Shown here: piece by piece, positions 7,941 to 17,609 of the stretch | Numbering within the stretch: the first letter of the stretch is position 1 | Layout: each line of letters opens with the position of its first letter | Assembly: GCA_030849075.1 (NCBI GenBank) | Contig: JASAOO010003120.1 | Location: 1-23,343, forward strand | Reading direction: 5' to 3' | Source: Zelonia costaricensis | Lineage: Eukaryota; Euglenozoa; Kinetoplastea; Trypanosomatida; Trypanosomatidae | Length of the DNA: 23,343 nt | Translations under genes and position numbers: made by a program | Notes under the pieces: model-generated | Told to the model about the DNA's origin: nothing | Databases searched by the model: none | Seen by the model: the letters and a program-made list of their open reading frames with translations, nothing else

Positions 7941-10622
7941 ATGTCGAGCGCAAAAGAGTTCTACGTCGACTTGGAGGTGAAGTTCGGCAAGACCGTCGTC
8001 TCTCTGGAGATGCCCGCCTCGGCCACCGTGCAGGAGCTCAAGAAGCGGCTGGAGGCGCAAACCCAGGTGCGGACCGACAAGCAGCGGCTGCTGCTCAACC
8101 TGCCCGTCGTGAAGGCGAAGCAGCGCGACCCACCGTCAGACACGCCTCTGCGCCTTCTCTTTCCGGCCGACCTCGTGACGCGCTGCGAGCAGCACGACGG
8201 CCCCGTTGCCCAGCACCTCCGCGTTGGCGCGATGCTGTTGGGCAGCGCCGAGGTCGCGCCGACCGTGAACGTGGCGGCCACCACCGAGGTGTCGCGGCTC
8301 GTCGCTACCACCGTGGAGCACGACGGGAAGTGGTACCGCTGCTCGTACGGCAAGGGCTACCTGCGGCAAACGGCCTACGTGTGCCGCACCTGCGTGAACG
8401 AAGGGCGCGCCGACCCCGCGCACGTGCTGTGCCTCGCCTGCGCGGAGTTCTGCCACGGCAACCACGAGGTCGAGGAGTGGGGCGTGCGCTACTACATGCG
8501 CTGCGACTGCTGCACGCACAAGTGTTGGCGCCCACCGACCGACCCCGCGGCAGCCGCCGAAGCCGCGGCCGAGCGCCGCTCTGCGCTGTACCCAAACAGC
8601 CCCGGCACCAGCGCGCCGGCAGTCGAGGTGAGGCCGGTGGACACACATGAAATAGAGCAGCGCACGATGCGGAAGCGCCACCGCTCCACGAGCCCGCTGA
8701 CGCCGAAGCGTTCGCGAGGCAGCTCGCCCATGGGCGGCATCCGCATGACCACCATCCCGCCGCCTGACATGCCCGAGGTCGTCCTGCGCCCCTCCGCTAA
8801 CGCCGCCAGCGCTGCCGCTGCGCCGCCGAGCGGCGGCACGGCTGGCTTCCCGGCTGATCCACTGCCGCCACCCACCGCTGCACCGTCAGCCGTGGCCACA
8901 GCAACGTCCTCTTCCACAACAGAGGCCCCCGCATCGGCCTTCGACGCAGCCAACGCTGCCAGCGCCGCCGCCGCCGCCCGCCACGGCAACAGCAACGGCC
9001 ACCGCGAAGAGGGCGCAGAGAAGGAGGGGCATCAGAAGGTCTCCTCGCCGGAGACGAAGGCAACGAACGGGGAGGGTACTGCTGACGTGGCAGACGACAG
9101 CGAGGAAGACGACGAGGAGGCGAAGGAGGGCGGTGCTGCCGCGGCGCCCCCGCTGCCGGAGCTGAGCCGCTGTGCGTTTGTGGTGGACAGCAAGACGCAC
9201 CGGGTGCCCGTGGAGTCGGTGCTGCCGAGGAACCGCCTCAACCGCTACCCGCGCGACGCGTACAACTGGTGCTACTGCAAGAACGCGCACCCGAGCGACG
9301 ACCCCGAGTGCGGCGGCATCAGCTGCATGCTGTGCTGCAGCTGCTACTGGAGTACGCACATCACGCGGCTGCACACGCTGCAGTACCGACGCATGCCGTG
9401 CTACGGCGACGTCCTCCTTGGCGACACCCTCGCGTTCAAGTGCCGGACGTGCAACACGCACGTGTGCGTGCCGTGCCGCTACCGCTGCCACAAGGACCAC
9501 GACATCGACGAAACGCCGGTGGTGCCCTCGCACGACGACGGGACGGACAACGGCGCGTTTGAAGGGGCGCAGTTCAGCTGTGGCTGCCGCGGTCTCTGCG
9601 CGATTGCAGAGGAGGTGCCGGAGGAGATGATCGACGACGCGAGCACGTACGACCCCATCCCCGACGCCGTCGCCGTCGAGCTGATGAACGACGACATCTT
9701 CACCGGGTTCGTGTGCGCCTACTGCATGCAGGAGCACCCATGGCTCGCCACCGACGACCCGCGGCAGTGCTACCAGGGCCAGCTGCCCGCGAAGGCGACC
9801 GTGTCGAAGCCGGTGGTGGCGTGTGGGGCGAAGCCCGCGGCGGACCCCAAGAAGGCTGCTGCCACGGCCGCGCTGGGCGACGCGGACGAGTTCCCGTACA
9901 ATGGCATGCTGCTGCCGGTCAACGCGTTCATGCCGGGTATGACGTGCGACTGCGCACCGTGCCGGGCCGCGTTCGAGACGTTCGCGCCGCGCTCCACAGA
10001 GAACGCGACGGAGATGATTCTGGAGCTGCACGACCGCTGCGACAACTGCGCCTGCACCATCAAGGATCAGCAGGCGTTCATGTGCCGCACGTGCGAGATG
10101 AAGATGGACGAGACGTTTTTCATCTGCCGCGACTGCAACGCGCTGCGGGGGGTGCTGGTGCAGAACATCGACCGCGTGCAGGCCTCGACCACCACGATGG
10201 CGCAGGCAGACGGTGCAGCCCCCGTGCCACCGCCGAGCGGTAGCGACAGCACCGCTGCTGCTGCGCCGTCTGGCGATGCACCGGCGCGTGCACAAAACGT
10301 TGCCGTCAACCCCGAGGGTGACGCGGCCGCGGCTGCAAGAGAGGCTGCCGCGCGCGGCTACCACCACGACCTGTCCCACGACTTTGTCGAAGACACCTTC
10401 GAGAACCTGTACGCGCTGTGCGGGATGCAGATTCTGCAGAACATGGACGTGGAGGCGCAGCAGCAAGTCACGTCCAACTGGGACCCCGCCGCCAACCGGA
10501 TGGAGCTGGCCAACTCCCTCTCCCAGACGCTGGGTCAGATCCCGCTGCAGTTCGATGAGGCGGAGCTGCGCGAGATTGCGGCGCTCAACCAGCAACGCAA
10601 CGAAACCTCGAAGCCAAAGTGA
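7941..10622 (+). CDS. UBR7-like protein: ubiquitin-like domain, UBR box, PHD-like finger
   Basis: The product is 893 aa. Residues about 4-100 read as a ubiquitin-like fold. Residues about 126-196 form a UBR box (N-recognin zinc finger): C134, C148/C151, then CLACAEFCHGNHE, ending RCDCC at 188-191. UBR boxes bind N-degrons or basic N-termini, including histone tails. A basic stretch at 244-258 (RKRHR...PKRSR) could be a nuclear localisation signal. Residues about 260-430 are Ala/Pro/Ser-rich and then acidic, and probably disordered. The segment from YNWCYCK (C444, C446) through CMLCCSCYWSTH resembles the PHD-like finger of UBR7. It is followed by a second Cys/His-rich segment to about 555 and more Cys pairs at 592-735. 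This order fits UBR7, a putative ubiquitin ligase/chromatin factor, but the protein is about twice the human length. The start at 7941 is the first in-frame ATG. The family call is good and ligase activity is inferred. Confidence 0.88.
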   Translation: MSSAKEFYVDLEVKFGKTVVSLEMPASATVQELKKRLEAQTQVRTDKQRLLLNLPVVKAKQRDPPSDTPLRLLFPADLVTRCEQHDGPVAQHLRVGAMLLGSAEVAPTVNVAATTEVSRLVATTVEHDGKWYRCSYGKGYLRQTAYVCRTCVNEGRADPAHVLCLACAEFCHGNHEVEEWGVRYYMRCDCCTHKCWRPPTDPAAAAEAAAERRSALYPNSPGTSAPAVEVRPVDTHEIEQRTMRKRHRSTSPLTPKRSRGSSPMGGIRMTTIPPPDMPEVVLRPSANAASAAAAPPSGGTAGFPADPLPPPTAAPSAVATATSSSTTEAPASAFDAANAASAAAAARHGNSNGHREEGAEKEGHQKVSSPETKATNGEGTADVADDSEEDDEEAKEGGAAAAPPLPELSRCAFVVDSKTHRVPVESVLPRNRLNRYPRDAYNWCYCKNAHPSDDPECGGISCMLCCSCYWSTHITRLHTLQYRRMPCYGDVLLGDTLAFKCRTCNTHVCVPCRYRCHKDHDIDETPVVPSHDDGTDNGAFEGAQFSCGCRGLCAIAEEVPEEMIDDASTYDPIPDAVAVELMNDDIFTGFVCAYCMQEHPWLATDDPRQCYQGQLPAKATVSKPVVACGAKPAADPKKAAATAALGDADEFPYNGMLLPVNAFMPGMTCDCAPCRAAFETFAPRSTENATEMILELHDRCDNCACTIKDQQAFMCRTCEMKMDETFFICRDCNALRGVLVQNIDRVQASTTTMAQADGAAPVPPPSGSDSTAAAAPSGDAPARAQNVAVNPEGDAAAAAREAAARGYHHDLSHDFVEDTFENLYALCGMQILQNMDVEAQQQVTSNWDPAANRMELANSLSQTLGQIPLQFDEAELREIAALNQQRNETSKPK

Positions 10623-10786
10623 AAAAACCGAAAAGGGCCGGAGCGCATGCTCCTCGTGTGCTCGCTGCCGACCACTCCCCTTCCCCCCCCCTCCGGCGCG
10701 CTGTCTCGTCCTGGCGCTTTGCCTTTCACGGATGAGTGCGCACGATCACGGTGACGCTGCGTGGTGGTGTGTTTTGATGGTCTAAC

Positions 10787-10811
10787 TGTGTGTGTGTGTG
10801 TGGGGGGGGGG
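10787..10811 (+). repeat. (TG)n microsatellite abutting a G-run
   Basis: About seven TG units followed immediately by ten G, in the probable 3' UTR of the UBR7-like gene. Confidence 0.85.
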
Positions 10812-11032
10812 AGAGAACACGTTGGCCCGCCCTCCTCACCCCCCCCCCCCCCACACTCACCCACCCACACAGAAGCAGGTGCATGAGCGCAGCAGTTTTC
10901 GATGCCCGCACAGGAGTCACAGACGGACGCACCTGAGCAGCAGCGTGGAGGGCGTTAACGCCCGGTGTATCTTTAAGAAAAAAAACAAAGGGAGTGCCGC
11001 ATCAATCACGAAGAGATAACAAACGCACACAG

Positions 11033-11052
11033 ACACACACACACACACACAC
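11033..11052 (+). repeat. (CA)n microsatellite
   Basis: Uninterrupted AC run of ten units about 670 nt upstream of the CFAP52 start. Confidence 0.88.
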
Positions 11053-11323
11053 GCGTACATCAACGCGAACCCAAACGCGACGCAGGGTTGCCTTATTTGC
11101 GACGCCTCGTGTGCGTAGACTTGGGTTGATTGCACCGTGTGCGGCCGCTGACATCTACCCATCAGCACCGCAGCCTGATGTGATGCGCGCGTGATATCGG
11201 GCAACCGAGGCGAGGCAAGAGTTGCAGCGCTGCTTTCTCGCCGACTGACCTCACGCAGGTGCTTGTTCTAGCCGAACCGCTGCGGCCTCTACGACGGGTA
11301 TGTACTCAAGCTCCACCTCGCTG

Positions 11324-11514
11324 TCCTTCTCCCTCGCTTTTTTTTTTTTATCGCCTCCGCGTGTCTGCCGCACTCGCCGACGCTGCCTGCTTCGTTGTTT
11401 TCCTGTCTCACCGCCCCACCCCGCCCACATTGGCGCTCAAATCTAGCACACACGTACGCTGTGAGTCTCCTGCACAAGCGCAGCGCCGTCTTGTAGCCTT
11501 TTTTTCTCCGTTAG
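11324..11514 (+). promoter_or_regulatory. Polypyrimidine tracts with candidate splice acceptors (AG 11445-11446, 11513-11514)
   Basis: A C/T tract at 11324-11349 ends in 12 T. The first AG after it is at 11445-11446. A second tract at 11497-11509 is followed by an AG at 11513-11514. A third AG at 11546-11547 precedes the (CA)n array. No ATG was found between 11446 and the start at 11721, so all choices give the same protein. Confidence 0.45.
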
Positions 11515-11549
11515 AATACGCCGTCTTCTCCGCGTCACACCACACAGGT

Positions 11550-11569
11550 ACACACACACACACACACAC
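11550..11569 (+). repeat. (CA)n microsatellite
   Basis: AC run in the probable 5' UTR, about 150 nt before the CFAP52 start. Confidence 0.88.
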
Positions 11570-11720
11570 GGACACGGACACGGGCAGTGGAGAGGTTGCG
11601 TACCCGTCTGTGACCCTCCATACCTCCAGCATCAAATCCCACTCCTTTCCTCTCCCTCCCGCTGGACTAGACCGCCCTCCCAACCTCTTTCCGCCCTTCT
11701 CCCCCCCCCACCCGCCAGCC

Positions 11721-13610
11721 ATGACGGAGCACGAGGACACGCCGCGGCTGGAGCTGGAGACGGTGATCGGCTACAGCGGCAACCTGCCGGGCAGCCTTGT
11801 GGCGCACCCCGACCAGCGGCACCTTCTCTACGCCCTGGGCGCGTGCATTGTGATTCGCGACGTCAACGACAACCACAGCCCTGAGTTCTTCTACGGACAC
11901 AACGACAAGATCAGCTGCCTCGCGGTGAGCGCGACGGGCCGCTACGTCGCCTCGGGCCAGGTCACGCACCCCGGCTTCCAGGCGGATGTCTGCATCTTCG
12001 ACTTCGCCGAGCGCCGCCTCATTCACCGCATGCTGCTGCACAAGGTCAAGGTGCAGGCCCTCGCGTTTTCGCCGGACGAGCAGTTCCTCGCCTCCATCGG
12101 CGGCCCGGACGACAACACCGTCGTCCTCTGGGATGTCGAGACGGGCCGCCCGCTCTGCGGTGCGCCGGCGCACCACACGGAGTCGACCGCCGTCGCCTTC
12201 TTCCACAACAACTCCCAGAAGCTCATCACCGGCGGCGTCGGCTCGCTGCGGGTCTGGACGGTCGACCTCGAGCAGCGCAAGATGAACCCGGTAGACATCA
12301 ACATGGGCAACATGCGCCGCAGCGTGCAGACCATCGCCATTGAAAAGACGGACAAGTACGTGTACTGCGGCACCACCTCCGGCGACGTCATTTGCGCGCA
12401 GCTGCAGCAGTCGAACGTGTTCAAGATGCAGGGTCCACAGAAGAAGCTCTCTGGCGGCATCCTGTCCACGACGCTGACCAACACCGGCGACGTGCTGGTG
12501 GGCAGTGGCGCCGGGAAGCTGCAGCTGCTGTCGAAGATCAACCTCACCGTGCTGAACAGCGCCACCGTGAACGGCGGCGTCACCGGAATCGCGCTGATCG
12601 GGGACAACTACTACGTCGGCACCAAGACGAGTAACCTGTACTTCGTGAACGGCGGCAACTTCATGACGCGGCTGCGCCTCACATGCCACAGCGAGGCCGT
12701 GCAGGACGTCGTCTTCCCGTCCGGCTTCAGCTCGGTGTTCGCCACGTGCTGCGGCAGCGACATTCGCGTTTGGAACGCGAACACGTGCACGGAGCTGCTC
12801 CGCATCGAGATCGCGGACCGGGTGTGCAACTGCCTGCAGTTCAGCCGCGACGGCTCCCTCATCATCTCCGGCTGGAGCGACGGCCGCATCCGCGCGTTCG
12901 GGCCGCAGTCCGGCAAGCTCGTCTTCTCTGTGGCGGACGCGCACAAGGTGGAGCAGGGCAGTCGCAGTCACAAGGTGGGCGGCAAGGTCGGCGTCACGGC
13001 CGTGTGCGCCGACAACGCGGGCCACCGCATCACCACCGGCGGCTCCGACGGCCTTGTCCGTGTCTGGGCGATTCGCGGCTCGACGTGCACGCTGGAGGCC
13101 TCGATGAAGGAGCACAAGGCGACCGTGAACGCGATCGCCATCTCGCACGACGACACCGAGTGCGTGACGGCCAGCGACGACGGAAGCTGCATCGTCTGGG
13201 ACCTCACCCGCTACCTCCGCCGCAACATCATGTACCGCCAGACGTACTTCCGCGCTCTGGAGTACTTTGTCGATGAGAGCCAGCTCATCACGTGCGGCAG
13301 CGACAAGTGCATCGCCTACTGGGACTCCGTCGACTGCCACGCCATCCGTGAGGTCGCCGGCAGCCGCACCGCCGAGCTGAACTCCCTCTCCCTCTCCCCA
13401 GACGGCCGCTTCTTCGTCAGCGGCGGCAACGACCGCATCGTCAAGGTGTGGGACTACGACCGCGGCGAGTGCATCGCCGTCGGGCTGGCACACAGCTGCA
13501 GCATCACGAAGGTGCGGGTGTCCCCGGACGGGCGCAAGATCGTGTCCGTCGGCGACGAGGGCGCCGTCATGGTGTGGAACGTTGGCGAGCTCGCCATTGA
13601 GGGCCTGTGA
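11721..13610 (+). CDS. CFAP52: WD40 protein, cilia- and flagella-associated protein 52 (CFAP52/WDR16)
   Basis: The product is 629 aa, close to the roughly 620 aa of animal CFAP52. WD40 blades run through the whole protein. Strand-c Trp residues are visible at W137 (LWDVETG), W179 (LRVWTVD), W351 (IRVWNAN), W449 (VRVWAIR), W493 (CIVWDLT), W534 (CIAYWDS), W577 (VKVWDYD) and W619 (VMVWNV). This suggests two seven-bladed propellers back to back. The N-terminus (VIGYSGNLPGSL), the blade with GPDDNTVVLWDVETG, and the C-terminus SVGDEGAVMVWNV match the CFAP52 pattern I recognise. CFAP52 is a microtubule-inner protein that stabilises doublet microtubules of motile cilia, so a flagellar axoneme location is expected. 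The start at 11721 is the first in-frame ATG. The protein looks complete. The chance that it is another WD40 paralogue is small. Confidence 0.9.
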   Translation: MTEHEDTPRLELETVIGYSGNLPGSLVAHPDQRHLLYALGACIVIRDVNDNHSPEFFYGHNDKISCLAVSATGRYVASGQVTHPGFQADVCIFDFAERRLIHRMLLHKVKVQALAFSPDEQFLASIGGPDDNTVVLWDVETGRPLCGAPAHHTESTAVAFFHNNSQKLITGGVGSLRVWTVDLEQRKMNPVDINMGNMRRSVQTIAIEKTDKYVYCGTTSGDVICAQLQQSNVFKMQGPQKKLSGGILSTTLTNTGDVLVGSGAGKLQLLSKINLTVLNSATVNGGVTGIALIGDNYYVGTKTSNLYFVNGGNFMTRLRLTCHSEAVQDVVFPSGFSSVFATCCGSDIRVWNANTCTELLRIEIADRVCNCLQFSRDGSLIISGWSDGRIRAFGPQSGKLVFSVADAHKVEQGSRSHKVGGKVGVTAVCADNAGHRITTGGSDGLVRVWAIRGSTCTLEASMKEHKATVNAIAISHDDTECVTASDDGSCIVWDLTRYLRRNIMYRQTYFRALEYFVDESQLITCGSDKCIAYWDSVDCHAIREVAGSRTAELNSLSLSPDGRFFVSGGNDRIVKVWDYDRGECIAVGLAHSCSITKVRVSPDGRKIVSVGDEGAVMVWNVGELAIEGL

Positions 13611-13779
13611 AGTCGCGCAGGAGTGCCGGATCTTGAGGTTGTCGCGTGCTGCTGGTTCCTGTCAAGAGCGCGTGCTGAGCGTGTACGGGTGTGCCTTTCT
13701 GTGTGTGTCTGCCCAGCGGTGACACCGTTGCCACGGCAGCGTGCGTCTCTACGGAGCTAGGGAGATGAGTTTTGGTATT

Positions 13780-13800
13780 TGTGTGTGTGTGTGTGTGTGT
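13780..13800 (+). repeat. (TG)n microsatellite
   Basis: About ten TG units in the CFAP52 3' region. Confidence 0.9.
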
Positions 13801-14273
13801 TGAGTGTGCTCAGGCTGCGTGAGCGTGCGCTTGAGCGCGTCTGTACGGGAGCGAGAGGAGGGGCTGGCTCGTCCCCCCTCTCCCCACCTCCATCGGACCC
13901 GCTTCTGATGGTGTCCCATCACTCGCTTCCCTGCCTTCTTTCAGGCAAGCACGCCGCACTACGCGTCTGCCGCTGGGGAGTTCCAGCGCACAGGTCAGAG
14001 AGCAGCAGAGTGTGGCCGACTCCGACGCTTCTAACCGTCACGCTGTCGCGCTCACACCAAGTTATGCAGGCACCCTTGACGGGGGCGCTCTTGTTACGCT
14101 GTCTTTTGGGTGTCGCTCGTCGTGTTCTCCGTGGCTTCCGTGGTGGTTTGTGACATGTTGTAGATCGGATGGCTAGTTTCCTTGCCGCGCGCCTTTGATG
14201 TATTGTAGGCCCCTCCTTCCTCTTCTCCCTTGTCCGCCCTTATCCACTCTCCCGCGTCCTCTCTACTTCCCGT

Positions 14274-14297
14274 GCGTGTGTGTGTGGAGGGGGGGGG
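14274..14297 (+). repeat. (TG)n run followed by G-run
   Basis: TG run (14274-14286) followed after a GA step by a nine-G run (14289-14297). This is the same TG-then-G arrangement as at 10787. Confidence 0.8.
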
Positions 14298-14782
14298 TGC
14301 GCACAGACACACAAGCAAGCAAGCGCCGATGTAGTATCAGAAACCCTTTTGCCGCTGCTGGGGGTGGGGGAAGGCTGTCTTGTTTTCTTTCCTTTCCTTC
14401 GGTTGTCCTGTGCATGTGTGCGCCGCCACATTCCGTAGACCCTCGAGCCGCGTTGTGGGCGGCAGCAGGAGGGGGGAAGGGAAGGGTTCGTGTGGTCGTC
14501 GTGCCGACTCCAAGACAACAAAAACCGAATGAACACGGAGGAGGAGAAGACACACCTGCGTGCGGGTCGCCCCGGCTGCGCGGAGCGCACGGCGACAACC
14601 CTGTAGGCTAACAAGACCGTGCGTACGCGTTGGCGCCATGGGCGCAGTGCACGGTCATGAACGCGGGCTTCAAGCGAGGCCTCCAGTCACTGGTAAAGCA
14701 GCGGGAGGGGGTCTCGCAGCGAGAAGGGCGCTGCCCTGGCGCGTCAATGCTGAGGGCGAGAGACGGTAGCCGAGGCGCTTGG

Positions 14783-14797
14783 TTTATTTATTTATTT
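14783..14797 (+). promoter_or_regulatory. AU-rich element-like (TTTA)n in 3' UTR
   Basis: Overlapping TTTA units give three ATTTA pentamers in an otherwise GC-rich region. In mRNA, AUUUA clusters are typical stability/translation control elements. The location is in the probable 3' UTR of the CFAP52 gene, about 1.2 kb after its stop. Function is inferred. Confidence 0.4.
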
Positions 14798-15148
14798 CGC
14801 CAGTGGCGGCTACGCAAATGGGTTCATAGCGGGGTAGGGGGATGGGTGGAGAAGAGACCCGCGCGCAAGAAGGCCCTTGCGGCTCTTCTTGAAGCAAAGC
14901 GGTCCGCTGCGCACGCAGTCGTTAGGGCGGACACGAGTCGGAGTTCTGTTTCCTGACCGACTTCCCCCGCACTTCCCTTTTCTCCTCCGTCCCCTTCCCT
15001 ACGCCTGAGTCCGCTTCCCTTTGTGCATCTTTTCTATGCCACTCACACACTCGATGTTGTCACTCCTGTCTTTGCTTGGTCCCCCCGCCCCTTTCACGAC
15101 ACGCATCTGCCGCAACCCCCCCTCCTCCGCCGCACCGAGTCTCCTCGT

Positions 15149-15150
<2 letters not shown>

Positions 15151-15178
<28 letters not shown>
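15151..15178 (+). repeat. (CA)n microsatellite
   Basis: Fourteen uninterrupted CA units upstream of the four-pass amastin-like gene, with a C-run (from about 15210) just after it. Confidence 0.92.
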
Positions 15179-15179
<1 letters not shown>

Positions 15180-15496
15180 TCACGTACAGCTACACAAGCG
15201 TCGGCCAGCCCCCCCCCCCCCCCCACCCCCATCTCCCCCCCGTTGCCTCACTTCTCTCAAACCGTTGTGTTACTGCTTTGACGTCCGCCCTCTCCTCCCA
15301 CAAAGCCGCCACAGACAGCCTGCGCCCCCATCTCTCCTCCTTCCCCCGCCACTCCTGTTGCTGCCTGCACGTCTGCGCCCAGCACCTCGAGTACACGCAC
15401 ACACAGACTCCCCACCCCCCTTTCTCTGTGCTCTGGATATCAGCTAGAACAGGCGCGGGGGCAGTTCGAGTATCAGCTCCTGGCAGCTGCTGTGGA

Positions 15497-15543
15497 CTTT
15501 TTTTTTTCGTCTTCTCGTATCGTTGCGTTTTTTCCTTTCTCAG
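15497..15543 (+). promoter_or_regulatory. Polypyrimidine tract and candidate splice acceptor (AG 15542-15543)
   Basis: A long T/C-rich tract (15497-15541) with two T-runs ends in CAG at 15541-15543. This is the clearest splice acceptor in the window. It predicts a 5' UTR of about 105 nt with no ATG before 15649. Confidence 0.65.
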
Positions 15544-15648
15544 GGCGTCCGTCTCCCCCACACCGGCTCTCTCCCCTCCCCTCCGAAGCACCCACGCAGT
15601 TCCTTGCCACTTCCATCTCTCTTCTTCACACCTCCCTTACCCTCCACC

Positions 15649-16425
15649 ATGCAGCAGAGCGCGCAGCACGGCGGCGAGGCGGACTTCGACAGCGCGCGGC
15701 AGGCGAACCGTGCCGCTGGGCCAGTCGCGACGGACAACAGCGCGAGCATGGTGGGCGGCGGTGCGGCGGTGAAAGCGGGTGAGCCGACCGCCAACGCCAA
15801 CGCGCAGCACCCCGGCAACGAGGGTGAGCTCGACGAGTTCGAATTCACGCCAACGCCGTTCAGCCCCCGCCGCATCGACCGCTGCCGCATCGAGAACTTC
15901 GTGATGCTGTTCATGCTGCTGCTCACATTTGTGTTTGGCGTCGTCGCGCTGAGCACGCAATTGACGTACTACAAGTCCTCGACGCTCACCATCGACGTGT
16001 TCTGCCTGCAGGTGCGGGGCATGAACCCGGACCACGTGATGCAGCACTACTCGACGAGGTCCCTGTTCTGCGACGACTTTGCGGCCAAGACGGAGGGCTT
16101 TGCGGCCCTCTTCATCATGACCGTTCTGCTTGCCGTGCTGGGCTTCGTGCTGGCGCTGGTTCCGATCAGCTGTGGCCGCGTGCTGCTCTGCCCTTACCTC
16201 GTGCAGAGCCTGATGCTGGTATGCTGGTTCTTTGTGATGATCGCCCTCATCCTGGGCGCACAGGTGCGCAACGACCGCCTGTGCCGTGGCACGTCACTCG
16301 CGAGCATTGGCTTCAGTTACGGTCCCGCCTTTGGAGTGACCGCGGCGCTGTTTACGCTCCTCAGCGTCACCATGATTTTCCTAGTGGTGCGCATGTTCAT
16401 CTCACCCGCCGTGTACCGGTACTAG
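15649..16425 (+). CDS. Amastin-like four-pass membrane protein
   Basis: The product is 258 aa. A hydrophilic, Ala/Gly/Asn-rich N-terminal segment of about 80 residues precedes four predicted membrane segments at about 84-105, 150-174, 182-206 and 222-250. The TM1-TM2 loop (about 106-149) would be extracellular, with cysteines C119 and C141. The GFSYGPAFGVTAALF stretch at the start of TM4 resembles the YGAGFGL-type TM4 of amastins, a trypanosomatid surface glycoprotein family. The canonical amastin signature around a C-x-T/S-L-W-G core is not present in the loop, so this would be a divergent, possibly early-branching member. The next gene downstream is also amastin-like. The start at 15649 is the first in-frame ATG, in ACCATGC context, about 105 nt after a strong splice acceptor. 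Another four-TM family is possible. Confidence 0.72.
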   Translation: MQQSAQHGGEADFDSARQANRAAGPVATDNSASMVGGGAAVKAGEPTANANAQHPGNEGELDEFEFTPTPFSPRRIDRCRIENFVMLFMLLLTFVFGVVALSTQLTYYKSSTLTIDVFCLQVRGMNPDHVMQHYSTRSLFCDDFAAKTEGFAALFIMTVLLAVLGFVLALVPISCGRVLLCPYLVQSLMLVCWFFVMIALILGAQVRNDRLCRGTSLASIGFSYGPAFGVTAALFTLLSVTMIFLVVRMFISPAVYRY

Positions 16426-16483
16426 ACAGCGGTAAAACGAGGCGATGCGAAGGGGACGCGCGGCGCGTAGCCGCGTAGCCGTC

Positions 16484-16504
16484 GTGTGTGTGTGTGTATG
16501 TGTG
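16484..16504 (+). repeat. (TG)n microsatellite
   Basis: TG run with one TA interruption, about 60 nt after the stop of the four-pass amastin-like gene. Confidence 0.82.
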
Positions 16505-16900
16505 CAAGCGCGCACGCCCTTCCCCCCCCCCTGCTCAGGTCGCACCGGCAGACACCGTCCCGCACATCGACTCCAACTCTCCTTTACGCTGCTTCTCGTT
16601 CTCGTGCCGAGGACTAGGACAATAGGAAGCCACCGTCTCAACGCCGTGTTCAGACCGCGGCTTCCCTTTTCTCTTTTTTTCTCATTTGTTTTTGTCCATC
16701 CCTCCCTCCCCCCACCTGAGGATGGTGTGCGTCGACGACGGATTGTGTGTGTGCGATCGTGAGTTCTTGTTTTGGTGCTTCTGAGAACGCGAGCGATCGT
16801 ATTGCCGGCTAGGGTGCCTCTTTCTTCAGCAGTACACAGACCACCTCTCTCCTACTCTCCGTGCAACTCGCTGCCGACGTGGTGGCAGCATTTCTGTGCT

Positions 16901-16944
16901 TGTATGTGTATGTGTCTGCGTGTGTGTNTGTATGTGTGTGTGTG
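16901..16944 (+). repeat. Imperfect (TG)n array containing an N
   Basis: TG-rich tract with TA and TC interruptions and an ambiguous base at 16928, so the repeat length is uncertain. Confidence 0.8.
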
Positions 16945-17570
16945 CTCATGATCCCCGCCCCCCTCTCCTGTGCGCCACCGTTCACCGCGGCTGTTGACCA
17001 GGTCTCAGGCAATCACGCGCCCCATACGCAAGAATGCGCGTCAACTACGGAAGAGGACAAAAGAAGGCAACAACCGCGATGCGCCTCCTGTGCAGCTGAG
17101 TGACTGCAGCCTCAGGGGGGGGGGCGTTGTGCGTCACCTTCGCTCGTTGCCTGGACGAGGAGCTCCGTCTTTCCGCATGCCCTTGCCTGCACGATTGCTC
17201 ACGCCCCGCTCGTGTTGTGCCTCTCCCTCAGCGCCGAAGTGTCAGGCGCGAGAGCACCGTTCTCTGACGGCACCCAGAGGATGAGGGGGGGGAGGCACGT
17301 TTCACAGCGTCAGCTACGACTCCCTACCTTCTTCGCTGCGTGGCGTAGCTGCGGGGGGGGGGGGAGGGTGGCGTCGGCTGTGGCAATCTCGCTGACACGG
17401 CCACCGTGAAAACGAACCACAAAACCCAAACTCACACTCAGCCTTGACACTCTCACAGCCGTGCTCATGCCCCTGAGCCTTCCTCCTGCTCATCCCTTGT
17501 TAACTCGAAATCGCTCTCTGCCCTTTCTCACCCCTCCGCGTCCCGACTGCTCGTGCATTAACTGTTCACA

Positions 17571-17573
<3 letters not shown>

Positions 17574-17603
<30 letters not shown>
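17574..17603 (+). repeat. (CA)n microsatellite
   Basis: About fifteen CA units, upstream of the eight-pass amastin-like gene. Confidence 0.92.

Positions 17604-17609
<6 letters not shown>

Larger units (their letters stand above)
10623..11720 (+). other. Intergenic region: 3' UTR of UBR7-like gene to 5' UTR of CFAP52 gene
   Basis: About 1.1 kb, the shortest spacer here. It contains a (TG)n run (10787-10801) leading straight into a G-run (10802-10811), a C-run (about 10838-10851), an A-rich patch at 10978-10988, (CA)n arrays at 11033-11052 and 11550-11569, and pyrimidine tracts before the next gene. No coding sequence is supported. Confidence 0.7.
13611..15648 (+). other. Intergenic region: 3' UTR of CFAP52 to 5' UTR of amastin-like gene
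   Basis: About 2.0 kb. It contains (TG)n at 13780-13800 and 14274-14286, a G-run at 14289-14297, an AU-rich TTTA repeat at 14783-14797, (CA)n at 15151-15178 and a C-run starting near 15210. The stretch 14560-14960 is less repetitive than its surroundings, with open frames of up to 108 codons that match nothing I know. It could be UTR or remnant retroposon sequence. No gene is supported. Confidence 0.65.

Noticed and set aside
8886..10595. 569-codon frame on the minus strand
   Set aside because: It is antisense to the UBR7-like gene. Such shadow frames arise from GC-ending codons, and the sense protein has clear zinc-binding motifs.
11667..13493. 608-codon frame on the minus strand
   Set aside because: It is antisense to the WD40 gene and has a Val/Ala/Asp/Arg-biased composition typical of a GC-rich shadow frame.
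14630..14956. 108-codon open frame between CFAP52 and the amastin-like gene
   Set aside because: It has an ordinary composition but no recognisable domain and no pyrimidine tract with AG just upstream, and it includes the TTTA repeat. It is more likely UTR.
15151..15178. CA repeats as CRISPR-like or telomeric repeats
   Set aside because: They are plain dinucleotide microsatellites without spacers and do not match the TTAGGG-type telomere unit.
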